From assembly GCA_025353165.1 (NCBI GenBank), contig JANXRE010000136.1:1-64000 (forward strand): a stretch of 64,000 nucleotides of DNA, read 5' to 3'. The first letter of the stretch is position 1, and every line of letters begins with the position of its first letter. Below, in pieces: positions 1 through 9,003 of this stretch. The position numbers and the translations under genes were made by a program. This DNA comes from Acidobacteriota bacterium (lineage in GTDB: Bacteria; Acidobacteriota; Terriglobia; Bryobacterales; Bryobacteraceae). The notes below the pieces were generated by a model, which was given only the letters and a program-made list of their open reading frames with translations, was not told where the DNA came from and did no database searches.

Positions 1-1
1 A

Positions 2-328
2 CTGGGAAAACTCGATGCCGAGTATCCGGCCTCAGCCAGGATTCGTCTGCCACTGGACAACCACTCGGCCCACATTTCCAAGGAAACACGAGCCTACTTG
101 AATCTTCATCCGCAACGCTTCGAGTTCGTCTTCACGCCCAAGCATGGCTCATGGTTAAATATCGTAGAAACCATGTTCAGCAAGATGGCCAGGACCATGC
201 TGCGCGGTATTCGCGTCACGAGCAAGCAGGAGTTGGTTGATCGCATCCACCTTTACTTTACGGAGGTCAAGGCCGACCCCGTCATCTTTCGGTGGAAATA
301 TAAGATGGACGAAGTCGATATTGCATAG
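2..328 (+). CDS. IS630-family transposase, C-terminal part (cut by window edge)
   Basis: The reading frame is open from base 2 and ends at 328, so only the C-terminal part of the catalytic domain is visible. It carries the second acidic residue in the context LDNHSAH, followed about 35 residues later by NIVETMFSKM with the third acidic residue. This is the usual D...E spacing of IS630/Tc1-type DDE transposases. A TTG at 98 is internal and is not a plausible start. The gene converges on the aminotransferase at 353, leaving 24 bases. No terminal inverted repeat can be confirmed because the left end of the element lies outside the window. Confidence 0.8.
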   Translation: MGKLDAEYPASARIRLPLDNHSAHISKETRAYLNLHPQRFEFVFTPKHGSWLNIVETMFSKMARTMLRGIRVTSKQELVDRIHLYFTEVKADPVIFRWKYKMDEVDIA

Positions 329-352
329 TTATCAACAGAACCATCATCTAGG

Positions 353-1465
353 TCAACCGCGTCCGATCGCGTCGCGCAGCTCGACGCGCAGCCGGTCCAG
401 ATCGGCTTCGTCGTTGTAGAAGTGCGCCGAAACGCGCAGATGGCCGTGCCTCGCCGACACCAACAGGCGATTGCGCTTCAGTTCCGCAGCCACGCGCGCG
501 ACATCCACGCCTTCAAACCGGGCCGCCAGGATGTGACTGTCCGGGTGCGCGACCGTGGCGCCCAGATCGCGCGCGATTGCCACAATTCGCGACGCCAGCT
601 CGAGCACCCGCGCTTCGATGCGCTCGGGCCCGATCTCGAGCATCATCGCCACCGAAGCCTCCATGGCGCACAGCAGCGCGAACGGAATCATGCCGCCTTC
701 ATATCGTTCCGCGGAATCCTTGAATTGCGGGGTCCCCTGATTCAGCGTGTTGACGTTGCGCCAGCCTTTGTCGCTGCGCCATCCGATCACGTTCGGCGCC
801 ATGTATCCGCGCAGTTCGGGATCCACGTAGAAGAACGCCGCGCCGGTCGGACACATCATCCACTTGTACCCGTGCACCGCCAGCATTGAGGGCCGCACCC
901 GCTGAACGTCGAACCGTCGCGCGCCCACGCTCTGCGTCCCATCCAGATAAAACAGAACGCCGCGCTCGTGCAGGAATCGCGAGATCTCTTCGAGCGGCGG
1001 CACGAATCCGGTCGAGTAGTTGGCCGTGCTCATCAGCACCAGCCGGGTGCGCTGGTTCACCGATTCATAGAAGCGGTCCCAGCTTGCCTGGACGAACTCC
1101 ACGCCGCTTACACTGCCCGGAGCGTACAGGTTGTTGGGGAACTCGCCTTCAAGCGAAACGATCCGGTCTCCGGGGAGCCAGCGGACACCGTTCAGCAGAA
1201 TCGCGAGTGCCTGCGAAGCGCTGGAAGCGAAAGCGATGTCCTCGGGAAAGCAATTGATGAACTGGCCGAGCAGTCCCCGCAGGCGGTCTGCGTCGTCGAA
1301 CCACGCGAGGTAATCCGAACAGGCAAGCTCGTCACGACGTGCGAAGTGCTGCGCGACGGCTTCCACCGCGCAGCGCGGCATTTGTCCGTAAGTCGCCGAG
1401 TCCAGATAGGTCCACGTCGACAGCGCGGGGAACTCCCGCCGGATCTCCGCCCAACTCGCGCTCAC
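353..1465 (-). CDS. Class V aminotransferase (cysteine-desulfurase-like fold)
   Basis: A 370-residue fold-type I PLP enzyme. The PLP lysine is about residue 201 in [11 protein letters not shown], and the cofactor-ring aspartate is about 175 in YLDGTQS. An N-terminal [14 protein letters not shown] segment is typical of class V enzymes. The substrate cannot be told; relatives include isopenicillin-N-epimerase-like and cysteine-desulfurase-like proteins. The mobile-loop cysteine expected of a true desulfurase is not obvious, so SufS/IscS is not called. The start codon overlaps the stop of proS by four bases (ATGA), so the two genes are translationally coupled. Confidence 0.8.
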   Translation of the reverse strand: MSASWAEIRREFPALSTWTYLDSATYGQMPRCAVEAVAQHFARRDELACSDYLAWFDDADRLRGLLGQFINCFPEDIAFASSASQALAILLNGVRWLPGDRIVSLEGEFPNNLYAPGSVSGVEFVQASWDRFYESVNQRTRLVLMSTANYSTGFVPPLEEISRFLHERGVLFYLDGTQSVGARRFDVQRVRPSMLAVHGYKWMMCPTGAAFFYVDPELRGYMAPNVIGWRSDKGWRNVNTLNQGTPQFKDSAERYEGGMIPFALLCAMEASVAMMLEIGPERIEARVLELASRIVAIARDLGATVAHPDSHILAARFEGVDVARVAAELKRNRLLVSARHGHLRVSAHFYNDEADLDRLRVELRDAIGRG

Positions 1466-3159
1466 AAGAGCTCGCGAAGGTGCGCCGCCACCTGATCGAC
1501 CGGCAGGTCCTGCGATTTGCGCTCTCGCCGCTCGACAACTTCCACAAGCCCCAGCGGTAGTTTCTTCCCCACTGTCACGCGGTACGGAATTCCTACCAGG
1601 TCGGCGTCTTTGAACTTAACGCCCGGACGCTCATCGCGATCGTCCAGCACTACGTCCAGTCCGGCTCTTTTGCACTCCGAATAAATCCGCTCGGCCGCCT
1701 CGCGCTGCGCCGTATCCCCGAAATTGACCGGCGTAATTACGACCGTGAACGGAGCAATCGGCGGCGGCAGCATCATCCCGTCCTTGTCGTGATACAGCTC
1801 GACCGCCGCGCTCAGGATGCGTTCGATGCCGATGCCGTAGGAGCCCATGATCGGCGCCGTTTCCTGCCCTTCTTCCGTGGTTATGCGCAACCCCATCGAC
1901 TTCGAGTACTTGTAGCCGAGCTTGAAGATGTGCCCGATCTCGACCATCTTCGTCAGCTTCACTCTTCCGCCGCAGCCGGCGCACGTGTCGCCTTCCACAA
2001 CCTGACGCAGGTCGATGAATTCGGCCTGGAAGTCTTCGCCCGGGGTGACGTTCTTCAAATGGTAATCGTCTTTGTTCGCGCCGGCGATCAGATTGCGCCG
2101 GCCGCGCAAAGTCTCGTCGATCATCAGGCGCATGTTCTTCGCGCCCACCGGTCCCAGTGAGCCGGCGTCCGCGCCGAACCACTGGCGTATTTCCTCGGCA
2201 TTCGCTGCGCGGCATTCGTCTGCGCCAGTCGCCGTTTGAAACTTCGTTTCGCTTAACTGGTGATCGCCACGGACCAGCGCCAGCACGGGCGCCCCATCGG
2301 CGACCATGACGAGGCTCTTCATCTGCGACGTCGCCGGCAGGCCCGTGAACTCGGCGATCTCGGCGATCGTCTTTCTTCCCGGCGTGTGGAACTCCTCGGG
2401 AGTGAAATCGCCGTCCGGGTCGGCGGCCTGGGGAGGCGCGGCGACAGCCACCGCTTTTTCGGAATTCGCGGCGTAGCCGCAGGCAGGGCACTCCACCACC
2501 CAGTCCTCTCCCGCGTCCGACGCGACCATGAACTCCTGGGACTGGCTACCGCCCATCGCTCCGGAATGCGCTTCCACCGTGACGTACTTCAGCCCGCAAC
2601 GGTCGAAAATCCGGCAATACGCCTGGCGATGTTTCTCGTAAGATACGTCGAGCCCTTCCGGCGCGAGGTCGAACGAGTAGGAGTCCTTCATGATGAACTG
2701 CCGGACGCGGAGCAGGCCGCTCTTCGGGCGGGGCTCGTCGCGAAACTTCGTCTGAATCTGATACCAGATCTGCGGCAATTGCTTGTAGCTGCGTAGTTCG
2801 CCGCGCGCGATGGAGGTCATGACCTCCTCATGGGTCATGCCCAGGCAGAGGTCGCGGCCAAACCGGTCCTGGAGCCGGAACATATTGGCGCCCATTGCGT
2901 CCCAGCGGCCCGACTCCTGCCAGAGCTCCGCCGGATTCAGCGCGGGCAGCAGAAACTCCTGGGCCCCGATTGCGTCCATCTCCTCGCGCACAATGGCGGT
3001 GATTTTGAGGATCGAACGCTGGGCGAGAAACAGGTAGCTGTACAGGCCGGCGGCCAATTGCCTGACATAGCCGGCCCGGAGCAGCAACTTGTGACTGACT
3101 ACTTCGGCTTCGGCGGGCGCTTCGCGAAGCGTGGGGATGAACAGCTTACTCCAGTACAT
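1462..3159 (-). CDS. proS: Prolyl-tRNA synthetase, bacterial type
   Basis: A 565-residue class II aminoacyl-tRNA synthetase that charges tRNA-Pro in the cytoplasm. Motif 1 lies near residues 50-85, and motif 2 includes [15 protein letters not shown] near 135-150. A YbaK-type editing insertion occupies about 235-385, as in the long bacterial ProS form of E. coli. Motif 3 with [11 protein letters not shown] precedes the C-terminal anticodon-binding domain. The length fits the family (565-575). The start [13 protein letters not shown] matches the conserved N-terminus. The downstream aminotransferase overlaps its stop codon. Confidence 0.97.
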   Translation of the reverse strand: MYWSKLFIPTLREAPAEAEVVSHKLLLRAGYVRQLAAGLYSYLFLAQRSILKITAIVREEMDAIGAQEFLLPALNPAELWQESGRWDAMGANMFRLQDRFGRDLCLGMTHEEVMTSIARGELRSYKQLPQIWYQIQTKFRDEPRPKSGLLRVRQFIMKDSYSFDLAPEGLDVSYEKHRQAYCRIFDRCGLKYVTVEAHSGAMGGSQSQEFMVASDAGEDWVVECPACGYAANSEKAVAVAAPPQAADPDGDFTPEEFHTPGRKTIAEIAEFTGLPATSQMKSLVMVADGAPVLALVRGDHQLSETKFQTATGADECRAANAEEIRQWFGADAGSLGPVGAKNMRLMIDETLRGRRNLIAGANKDDYHLKNVTPGEDFQAEFIDLRQVVEGDTCAGCGGRVKLTKMVEIGHIFKLGYKYSKSMGLRITTEEGQETAPIMGSYGIGIERILSAAVELYHDKDGMMLPPPIAPFTVVITPVNFGDTAQREAAERIYSECKRAGLDVVLDDRDERPGVKFKDADLVGIPYRVTVGKKLPLGLVEVVERRERKSQDLPVDQVAAHLRELL

Positions 3160-3219
3160 GAAAGGACGGGATTTCCTGATCGAAGGGATTGAAAGCCGAT
3201 TCTATCATGCGGTCGCCTT

Positions 3220-4773
3220 TCAGCCTGAGAACTGAGCCACCAGCGTTACCACGGACCGCGCGGGGATTGTGATGGGCGCGCCCTGCGCGGCTGCCGGATA
3301 TGCCTTGAGTTCTTCGCCGGGGCGGTCCGAGGTGACGTACGGAGTCAGGGCATTCAGACGCCACCTTCTCGATCCCAACCCGAAGTCGAGCTGAACCGTT
3401 TGCGGATCGCCGGCCATGTTCACGTACACTGCGACAACGCGCCGCGCTTTCTCGTCCTTGTAAGCCGATCCCATCAGCCCGCGAATGTCGTGTCCCGTGC
3501 CCGCCAACTCGATGCGCCGCATGCCGGGCCGCACAAAACGGCTGTAATTGCCCAGCGCCCACAGCAACCGGGTGGGAAGGATGGATTCCTTGTCGCCGGG
3601 CTTCCTCCAATCCGTGTAGATCAGTCCGTCCTTGTAATTCACCGGCGAAACGGCGGTCCACCATTGCCACGCGGAAACACCAATCAGGCTCAGATCCAAA
3701 TGAATGATGCGAGCCACGTCCAGCGCCGTGCTCATTGTGAAGTCCCGGCCAACCCCGCCCCGTCCTTCAGATCCCGTCATGACGCAATACTCCGACATCC
3801 AGAGCTTCCAGCCGGGATACCGGTCGAACTGCGCTCGGACCTTTTGGCGATTCTCGAGCAGCTCTCCCTTGAGCCGGTCGGAACCGTAATCGTGATAGGA
3901 CAAACGGTGGTTGAGCAGGCCGCTTACGGTCTTGTCTCCCAAAAACTCGTCGATGTAGTTACCGTACTTTGCGCCGTACGTCGCGGACATCTTCTCAGCC
4001 GCGGAATAGAGCGGCTGTAGCCCGGACACCTCGATTCCCGCGATTTGGGTGGGACAATTGCGCCGCCTCAGCTCCGGGTCGAGCGCCCGCAGCATAGCCT
4101 TGATATCGTCATTGCTCGCGCGGCTGCCTTCCTGGCTGGTTCCGTTCCATTCGACATTCGGCTCGTTCACCGGACTAATGTAGTCGAACGCAATTCGCTC
4201 GCTCTCCTCGGGGTTGTCGCGGAAGTGCTCGAGAATGTCCACCAGGTATCGGGCGTATTGCACCTCGAAGCCAGGCTGCAAGTTCGTGGTGTCCAGCCCT
4301 TTTCTACCGTACGTAATGCCGGTTCTCGTCATTCGCCCCGGAGGGCTGTTCACAAAAGCGAGGAACTGGGGGACGCCGAGGGCCTTCGCCTCGCGGAGAA
4401 ACCAGCGCTCGCCGGCCTGCCGCGTCCAGTCGTATTTCCCTTCGGCGACTTCAAAAGTCTCGGCAGTTCGCCAGGAGTCCGTAATCTTGTCCGTGATGCC
4501 GCCGCCGAGATTGAAGCGCCAGCAGGAAAGTCCGATGCCCGCGGTTTGCGAGAACAACAGTTCGGCGACCCGCTTGCGATTGGGCGGGGACCATTTCCCA
4601 AGCTTCTGCATACTCCAGCAATCTGAGGCGCCGAAGTTCTCGATCGCCTGATACTCGGTGTCGAGGCGGATCGAGTCGCGGTGCATTTCCTGCGCGCGCG
4701 CGACGGCGCCGGCGGCGCCCAACGCAATTGCGCGGAGCGCGGAACGGCGTGAGTATTCGTGGAGTGTAGGCAT
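3220..4773 (-). CDS. Secreted GH30-family glycoside hydrolase
   Basis: A 517-residue retaining glycosidase of clan GH-A, resembling GH30 endo-beta-1,6-galactanase/glucanase-type enzymes. The N-terminus has a twin-arginine-like SRRSALRAIALGAAG leader, so export is likely. Acid/base glutamate is about E204 in SPVNEPNVEW, and the nucleophile is about E328 in WMSEYCVM. A beta-sandwich typical of GH30 follows after about residue 430. The gene starts 12 bases after the end of the broken GH35-like gene, so the two probably formed one polysaccharide-degradation operon. The exact linkage attacked cannot be read from sequence. Confidence 0.82.
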   Translation of the reverse strand: MPTLHEYSRRSALRAIALGAAGAVARAQEMHRDSIRLDTEYQAIENFGASDCWSMQKLGKWSPPNRKRVAELLFSQTAGIGLSCWRFNLGGGITDKITDSWRTAETFEVAEGKYDWTRQAGERWFLREAKALGVPQFLAFVNSPPGRMTRTGITYGRKGLDTTNLQPGFEVQYARYLVDILEHFRDNPEESERIAFDYISPVNEPNVEWNGTSQEGSRASNDDIKAMLRALDPELRRRNCPTQIAGIEVSGLQPLYSAAEKMSATYGAKYGNYIDEFLGDKTVSGLLNHRLSYHDYGSDRLKGELLENRQKVRAQFDRYPGWKLWMSEYCVMTGSEGRGGVGRDFTMSTALDVARIIHLDLSLIGVSAWQWWTAVSPVNYKDGLIYTDWRKPGDKESILPTRLLWALGNYSRFVRPGMRRIELAGTGHDIRGLMGSAYKDEKARRVVAVYVNMAGDPQTVQLDFGLGSRRWRLNALTPYVTSDRPGEELKAYPAAAQGAPITIPARSVVTLVAQFSG

Positions 4774-4785
4774 AGTGAGGTTCTC

Positions 4786-6228
4786 TTAGTAAGTCGCGGC
4801 AGAAACTCGAAGCACGACGGGCTCCGCGCCGAAGTTTAGTCCCCAGTCGGTTTGATCGCCATTGAGTATTCGAATGAATTTGGAGACGCCAGTCTCGTAC
4901 GTGCCCTCTTCCACCTTCAGGAACTGCCGCCGCTTGTTCGGGTCCCGAGGTTGGAAGTCGACGCGGCAGAAGTACCCGGCTATCAGAAACTGATTGTCTT
5001 TCAGTTGCGCCATCAGAACGCGCCCGCTCGGCTCCGCATTTCCCTTTGCCGGGCCGTTCCGGACGGCGCCGTAGGATACCATCGCGTTCCAGGATCCGAA
5101 CGCCAGCGTTTGGGCCGGCTTACCTTTCTCCTCCGCCACGGCTTGGAGCTTGCCTTCAAAATTAAGACGGGCGACGTCGCGCATCATCGGGCCGAGCAGC
5201 AGGTAGTTCAACGCTGCCGGTTCAAGAAACTCCTCCGGCGCCCTGCCGCGCGTGTAGTCCAAGCCGAAAGGCGCAAAGCCGATGGCCTGAAGCCCGAGCG
5301 CGGAAAAAAGGAGCCGGGCAACATTCGCCGAGCCGCTGGTCTCGGGCACGAACAGGGGATTATCGTCCCGATGATAGAGTTCCAGCACCTTCAGATACTG
5401 GGCAGTGTCGGACATCTAGATATCCGGCGAGACAATGTCGATCGCCGGCGCCGCCGCTTTGTAGATTGGGATCACGTTGTCGGTGGGGCCGCCGCTTTCG
5501 TACGTGCCGGGAGCGCCCGGCTTGATGGGGTCGCGCAGCGCGGCGTTGGCGTACAGCGGCAGCGGGTATACGGCCTTTCCGGCGGCGGCAATCTGCTGGA
5601 TGTACCGGGCAACCGACCACGCGTGGAAGCACACCTCAGCTTCGGAGCCAAAAGCCTCGCCCCAGTCGGCCGCGCCCGCTGGTTTGTCCATCGCCTTGAG
5701 CACGCCGGCGGGGGCCGGCAAGTGGAACAGCTTTTCCGCGGCTGGAGAATAGTCGCGGAGCGTTCCCCACGTGCCGGGCTCGTTCTCCACCTGTACCATC
5801 AACACGGTCCGCTGCGGATCGGCGGCCTTCAGGTGCCGCATGAACGCCGTGAACGCGTCGATATCGGCCCGGAGAGAAGCCTCGGCGAACGGCGACGGCG
5901 AGTCCACCCGGCGTCCGTTTTTGTCGATGGCGCGGCTATACCGTTCGGGATCCAGCTTCATCCACTCCGGCATGTAGTGCTGGCTGCCGTTCTTCCAGGT
6001 GCCGAACCACAGCAGCACCAGCCGCACGCGATGCGCCCGGGCCTGAGTCAGGATCGTGTCGATCGCCGTGGTATCGAACTGCCCCGCCCGGGGTTCGAAC
6101 TGCTCCCAGTAGATCGGCATCTCCATCAGCGCGTAGCGCCCGTCCTTCCGCGCCAAACGCGGAATTGGAGTTTCCGCGGCGTGCGCGTCCAACATCAAGG
6201 CGGCGAATAGGATGCAGAGTGTTCTCAT
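4786..6228 (-). pseudogene. GH35-like beta-galactosidase (DUF5597 type), split by an in-frame amber codon
   Basis: One frame encodes two halves. Residues 1-270 run from the signal peptide MRTLCILFAALMLDAHA (ATG at 6228) to ...IDIVSPDI, then a TAG at 5418-5416. The frame resumes at once with MSDTAQYLKVL and runs to 4786. Family members have an aromatic residue (DIYMSD-like) where the stop stands. The acid/base glutamate (about 150, QVENEPG) is in the first half and the predicted nucleophile (FVPETSG) in the second. The N-terminus also looks internally deleted: DGRYALM runs straight into EMPIYWEQFEP, omitting roughly 45 residues of the barrel. Probably non-functional. It lies upstream of the GH30 gene on the same strand. 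Confidence 0.85.
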
Positions 6229-6274
6229 GCGGCCACAGGCTCTCGATAGGCTGTCTGCTACGATTGTAGGTTCG

Positions 6275-7423
6275 ATGGCTATGCCGCTGCGGATCGTTAT
6301 TGATGCCCGGCGCGTCCGCGATTTCGGCATCGGCACGTATATTCGGAATCTCGTCGATGGGCTGGGCCGCATCGACCGCGAAGATCGTTATTTTGTTGTA
6401 GCGGGTCCGTCCGACGTCTCCGAGTTGCCGGCCCTTCCCTCGAATTTCAACATCGTTCCTTACACAACAAACCAGAATGCGATCGCGCGGTCGATCGCGG
6501 TGCAAGCTTTTTTTCGAAGGTTCAAGGCCGACCTCTATCACGTTCCCTTGAACCTCGTGCCGTTCGGAATGCCTTCGCCTTACGTTGTGACCATTCACGA
6601 TATGAGCACCCTGCTCTACGACGCCCAAAGAACACTCCGCCACAATTTGAGGCTGCACACATTCCGGCGCGGTCTGGTGAACGCCACTCAGGTCATCGCC
6701 GTCTCCGACGCCACGCGGCGCGACGTCATGAACCTGGTAGGGATCGCTCCGGACCGGATTCACATGGTCTACAACGCGCCGGATCCGATCTTCACCGCCG
6801 CGGCCCGCGGCCCCGAACTGGAGGAGCGCAACCGCATCCTGGGGCGGTATCAGATCGACTACCCGTTCTTGCTTTACGCCGGCAACATCCGGCCGCAGAA
6901 AAACATTCCGCGCCTGATTGAGGCGTTCGCGGTTCTTCGCGGCGAGTTGGCCACGCACCCGGTCTACTCGAACTTGCGGCTGATCGTCATCGGCGACGAA
7001 ATATCGAAATACCCGGCCGTCCGGCACGCTGTTTTCCAGAGCCGGGTGGAGCCGGCCGTTCGGTTTCTCGGGTTCGTTCCCATTCACATGCTGCGGATTT
7101 TCTACCAGGCCGCCGCGGCGTTCGTTTTCCCCTCGCTCTACGAAGGCTTCGGCTTGCCGCCGCTGGAAGCGATGGCGTGCGGAACGCCCGTGGTTACCTC
7201 GAACGTCAGTTCGCTGCCCGAGGTGGTCGCCGACGCCGCCGTGACCGTGAATCCCGAGAACGTCTTCGACATCGCCCGCGGAATGCGCGAGGTCCTGCTC
7301 GACGACCTGCTGCGCCTCCGCTGCGTCGAGCGCGGGTACGCGCAGGTGCGCCGGTTCAGTTGGGATCGGACCGCCGAGCAGGTGCTGGCGATCTACCGGC
7401 AAGCGGCGGCCCATCACAAGTAA
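6275..7423 (+). CDS. Family 4 glycosyltransferase (GT-B fold)
   Basis: A retaining nucleotide-sugar glycosyltransferase of about 382 residues. The Rossmann N-domain begins MAMPLRIVIDARRVRDFGIG. The acceptor-to-donor linker contains FLLYAGNIRPQKNIPRLIEA, and the C-domain has the donor-binding EX7E motif in FPSLYEGFGLPPLEAMACG. Start at 6275 is chosen because the earlier in-frame ATG at 6212 would add non-homologous residues and overlap the divergent GH35 gene. A TACGAT box at 6259-6264 could be a -10, which would give a very short leader. Sugar and acceptor are unknown. The 3' end overlaps the convergent regulator by 10 bases. Confidence 0.85.
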   Translation: MAMPLRIVIDARRVRDFGIGTYIRNLVDGLGRIDREDRYFVVAGPSDVSELPALPSNFNIVPYTTNQNAIARSIAVQAFFRRFKADLYHVPLNLVPFGMPSPYVVTIHDMSTLLYDAQRTLRHNLRLHTFRRGLVNATQVIAVSDATRRDVMNLVGIAPDRIHMVYNAPDPIFTAAARGPELEERNRILGRYQIDYPFLLYAGNIRPQKNIPRLIEAFAVLRGELATHPVYSNLRLIVIGDEISKYPAVRHAVFQSRVEPAVRFLGFVPIHMLRIFYQAAAAFVFPSLYEGFGLPPLEAMACGTPVVTSNVSSLPEVVADAAVTVNPENVFDIARGMREVLLDDLLRLRCVERGYAQVRRFSWDRTAEQVLAIYRQAAAHHK

Positions 7424-8091
7424 GTGCAAACCCGGGCCAGAACCAGTCCCGGCATATCCGCGGGCCTCGCCACCCCCTCCCATTCGAGCGGACGGCTGAG
7501 ATTCGCCACGGTGGGCAGATAGACCGCCTCGCGCCCGAAACGGACGTACCGGAGCATCGCCGCGCCCTCTCTCGCGACGACGTAGACGCTCGACCCATCC
7601 CGGGCGGCGCGACTCTCCCGGCCCCGGTCCACTAGCGCAAACCCAGGAAGGGTCCTCATCTCCGGGTCCGGCAGAACGCGCAGAGCGGCCGCCGCCGTCA
7701 GCGTCGCCAGAAATTGGCAGGAAATCGTGAGGCTTTGCTCGCTTTGGATATCCTCGCTCCACACTCCGCCGGGGCCCGCCGCCCCGGACAGCACCGGCAC
7801 GCCGGCGCTCGGTTCTGCCCCAAGTGCGGTTTTATCCGGGGGAATCAGGTCCAGCACGCTCCATGACATCGCGCCGAGCAAGGCGTCCGCCGATGCGTCG
7901 CTGAGGGTGCGAATCCCTTTCAGAACGTTGTGGAGATGGGACTGCGACAACCGCGCTTTGCGGGCCAGGCCGCGTTCGGTGACGCTGCCGTTGCGAACTT
8001 GCTCCCGCAGCCTCTCGATCAGGCGGTCCCGCAGGCCGGAAAAGAGCGGGCCGGGCGGCTTTCGATATATTTCTTCCGGAAATAGGGGCAT
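7414..8091 (-). CDS. XRE/Cro-CI-type regulator with LexA/S24-like C-terminus
   Basis: The N-terminal part (about residues 15-75) contains a helix-turn-helix reading RGLARKARLSQSHLHNVLKG. The C-terminal part (about 140-225) resembles the S24 beta-fold (VDRGRESRAARDGSSVYVVAREG...LRYVRFG) of phage CI/LexA repressors. No clear Ala-Gly cleavage site or Ser/Lys dyad is visible, so self-cleavage is doubtful. An ATG at 8091 is used; a GTG at 8109 in the same frame is possible. Direct repeats CCGAAATC at 8131 and 8175 upstream could be operator half-sites. No phage genes adjoin. Confidence 0.6.
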   Translation of the reverse strand: MPLFPEEIYRKPPGPLFSGLRDRLIERLREQVRNGSVTERGLARKARLSQSHLHNVLKGIRTLSDASADALLGAMSWSVLDLIPPDKTALGAEPSAGVPVLSGAAGPGGVWSEDIQSEQSLTISCQFLATLTAAAALRVLPDPEMRTLPGFALVDRGRESRAARDGSSVYVVAREGAAMLRYVRFGREAVYLPTVANLSRPLEWEGVARPADMPGLVLARVCTYL

Positions 8092-8326
8092 TGAAATAAT
8101 ACCCGCCACCTGACATTCTATTCCGCGCTCCCGAAATCACCGAACCTGATAAGTGGTTACAAAGGAACCTATTTCCGAAATCGTGCGCGCCTTCGAAGGC
8201 CTGAGTATCGAAAGATAGTACCATCCCGTTTTGACACAAATGATAAGCCAATTTAAGATTGAAACATCCGATTAGATAAAACGGGCGGCAGATCAGAGAA
8301 TCCGCCCGGAGGACAATTGCAACGCT

Positions 8327-8923
8327 ATGGATTGGACAAGATCAAAAACGCTGGCGCTGGCCAGCAATGGGTGCGCGCATTGCCGGGGGCTCGGATTGCG
8401 CGACCTTCTAGGCGGTAAGCAAAGACCGTGTGTTTGCGTTTTCCGATCGATCTTCCGAATCTGTTATCTGCGCTTCCAGGACTGCGTCACTAAGGAGAAA
8501 CACCTCAGCCACGTCAGTTTTGAATTGCATTCGGGCCCGAACCGCCGCGGCACTTGGGGCCGCAAGGACGAAGAATTCATCGCGGACTTCAGCGCCATCG
8601 CACGTCGCGTGCTTGATGACTTCGAGCACCGCATTTTCCGCTATCATTTCCTCCTGGGAGCCGACTGGCGCCTGTGCACGCGCCAACTCCGGATGGACCG
8701 CGGGACGTTCTTCCACGCGGTGTACCGGATCGAAAAGAAAATGGGGCAGGAATTCGGTGAAGTCGAGCCCTTCGCTCTCTACCCGGTTGACGAATACTTC
8801 AACGCGCTCCCGAGACAGCGCGTTATCAAGGCCTCCGAACCGCCGCCGAAAAAACCGTCGGTGATTCCCATCCGTCCACCCATCTTCCACCAGTTGTTCG
8901 GGCCGGTGCGCAAAGCGGCTTGA
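8327..8923 (+). CDS. Hypothetical protein with N-terminal Cys cluster and helix-turn-helix-like core
   Basis: Not recognised. The 198-residue protein has Cys pairs CAHC near residue 16 and CVC near 35, a possible metal site. It then has a basic helical core that includes WRLCTRQLRMDRGTFFHAVY, which looks like a sigma-region-4 or HTH segment. A proline-rich tail follows. Upstream, CGGGCGG at 8282-8288 can pair with CCGCCCG at 8302-8308, just before a GGAGGA ribosome-binding site at 8308-8313. Spacing to the ATG is long (about 14 bases). A dispersed palindromic repeat follows the stop codon. A role in DNA binding is only a guess. Confidence 0.5.
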   Translation: MDWTRSKTLALASNGCAHCRGLGLRDLLGGKQRPCVCVFRSIFRICYLRFQDCVTKEKHLSHVSFELHSGPNRRGTWGRKDEEFIADFSAIARRVLDDFEHRIFRYHFLLGADWRLCTRQLRMDRGTFFHAVYRIEKKMGQEFGEVEPFALYPVDEYFNALPRQRVIKASEPPPKKPSVIPIRPPIFHQLFGPVRKAA

Positions 8924-8936
8924 ACGTTGGCGGATT

Positions 8937-8959
8937 CCGCTTGCTGACGCGCGCGGCTC
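8937..8959 (+). repeat. Dispersed GC-rich repeat, copy 1
   Basis: A 23-base unit that recurs in inverted orientation at 16646-16668 with a single mismatch (C/T). It contains the core GCTGACGCGCGCGGCTC. Both copies sit immediately downstream of stop codons in short intergenic gaps. The sequence to 9003 continues with a second GC-rich block that may belong to the same element. Confidence 0.7.
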
Positions 8960-9003
8960 AGTCTCGTAATGCGTGACTGAACCGCGACCGTCAGGGAGCG
9001 GTC

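Noticed and set aside
353-1465. Cysteine desulfurase SufS/IscS
   Set aside because: The PLP site fits class V, but the catalytic cysteine loop and neighbouring suf/isc genes are absent.
5413-5418. Amber codon in the GH35-like gene read as pyrrolysine or another recoded residue
   Set aside because: Relatives appear to have a plain aromatic residue there, no recoding signal was seen, and the same gene has a second deletion.
5936-7762. A 608-codon open frame antisense to the GT4 gene
   Set aside because: Its translation is rich in Arg, Gly and Pro without any domain, and the opposite strand encodes a well-conserved glycosyltransferase; it is a high-GC shadow frame.
7414-8091. Prophage or ICE around the XRE/S24-like repressor
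   Set aside because: No integrase, structural phage gene or attachment-site duplication is visible nearby.
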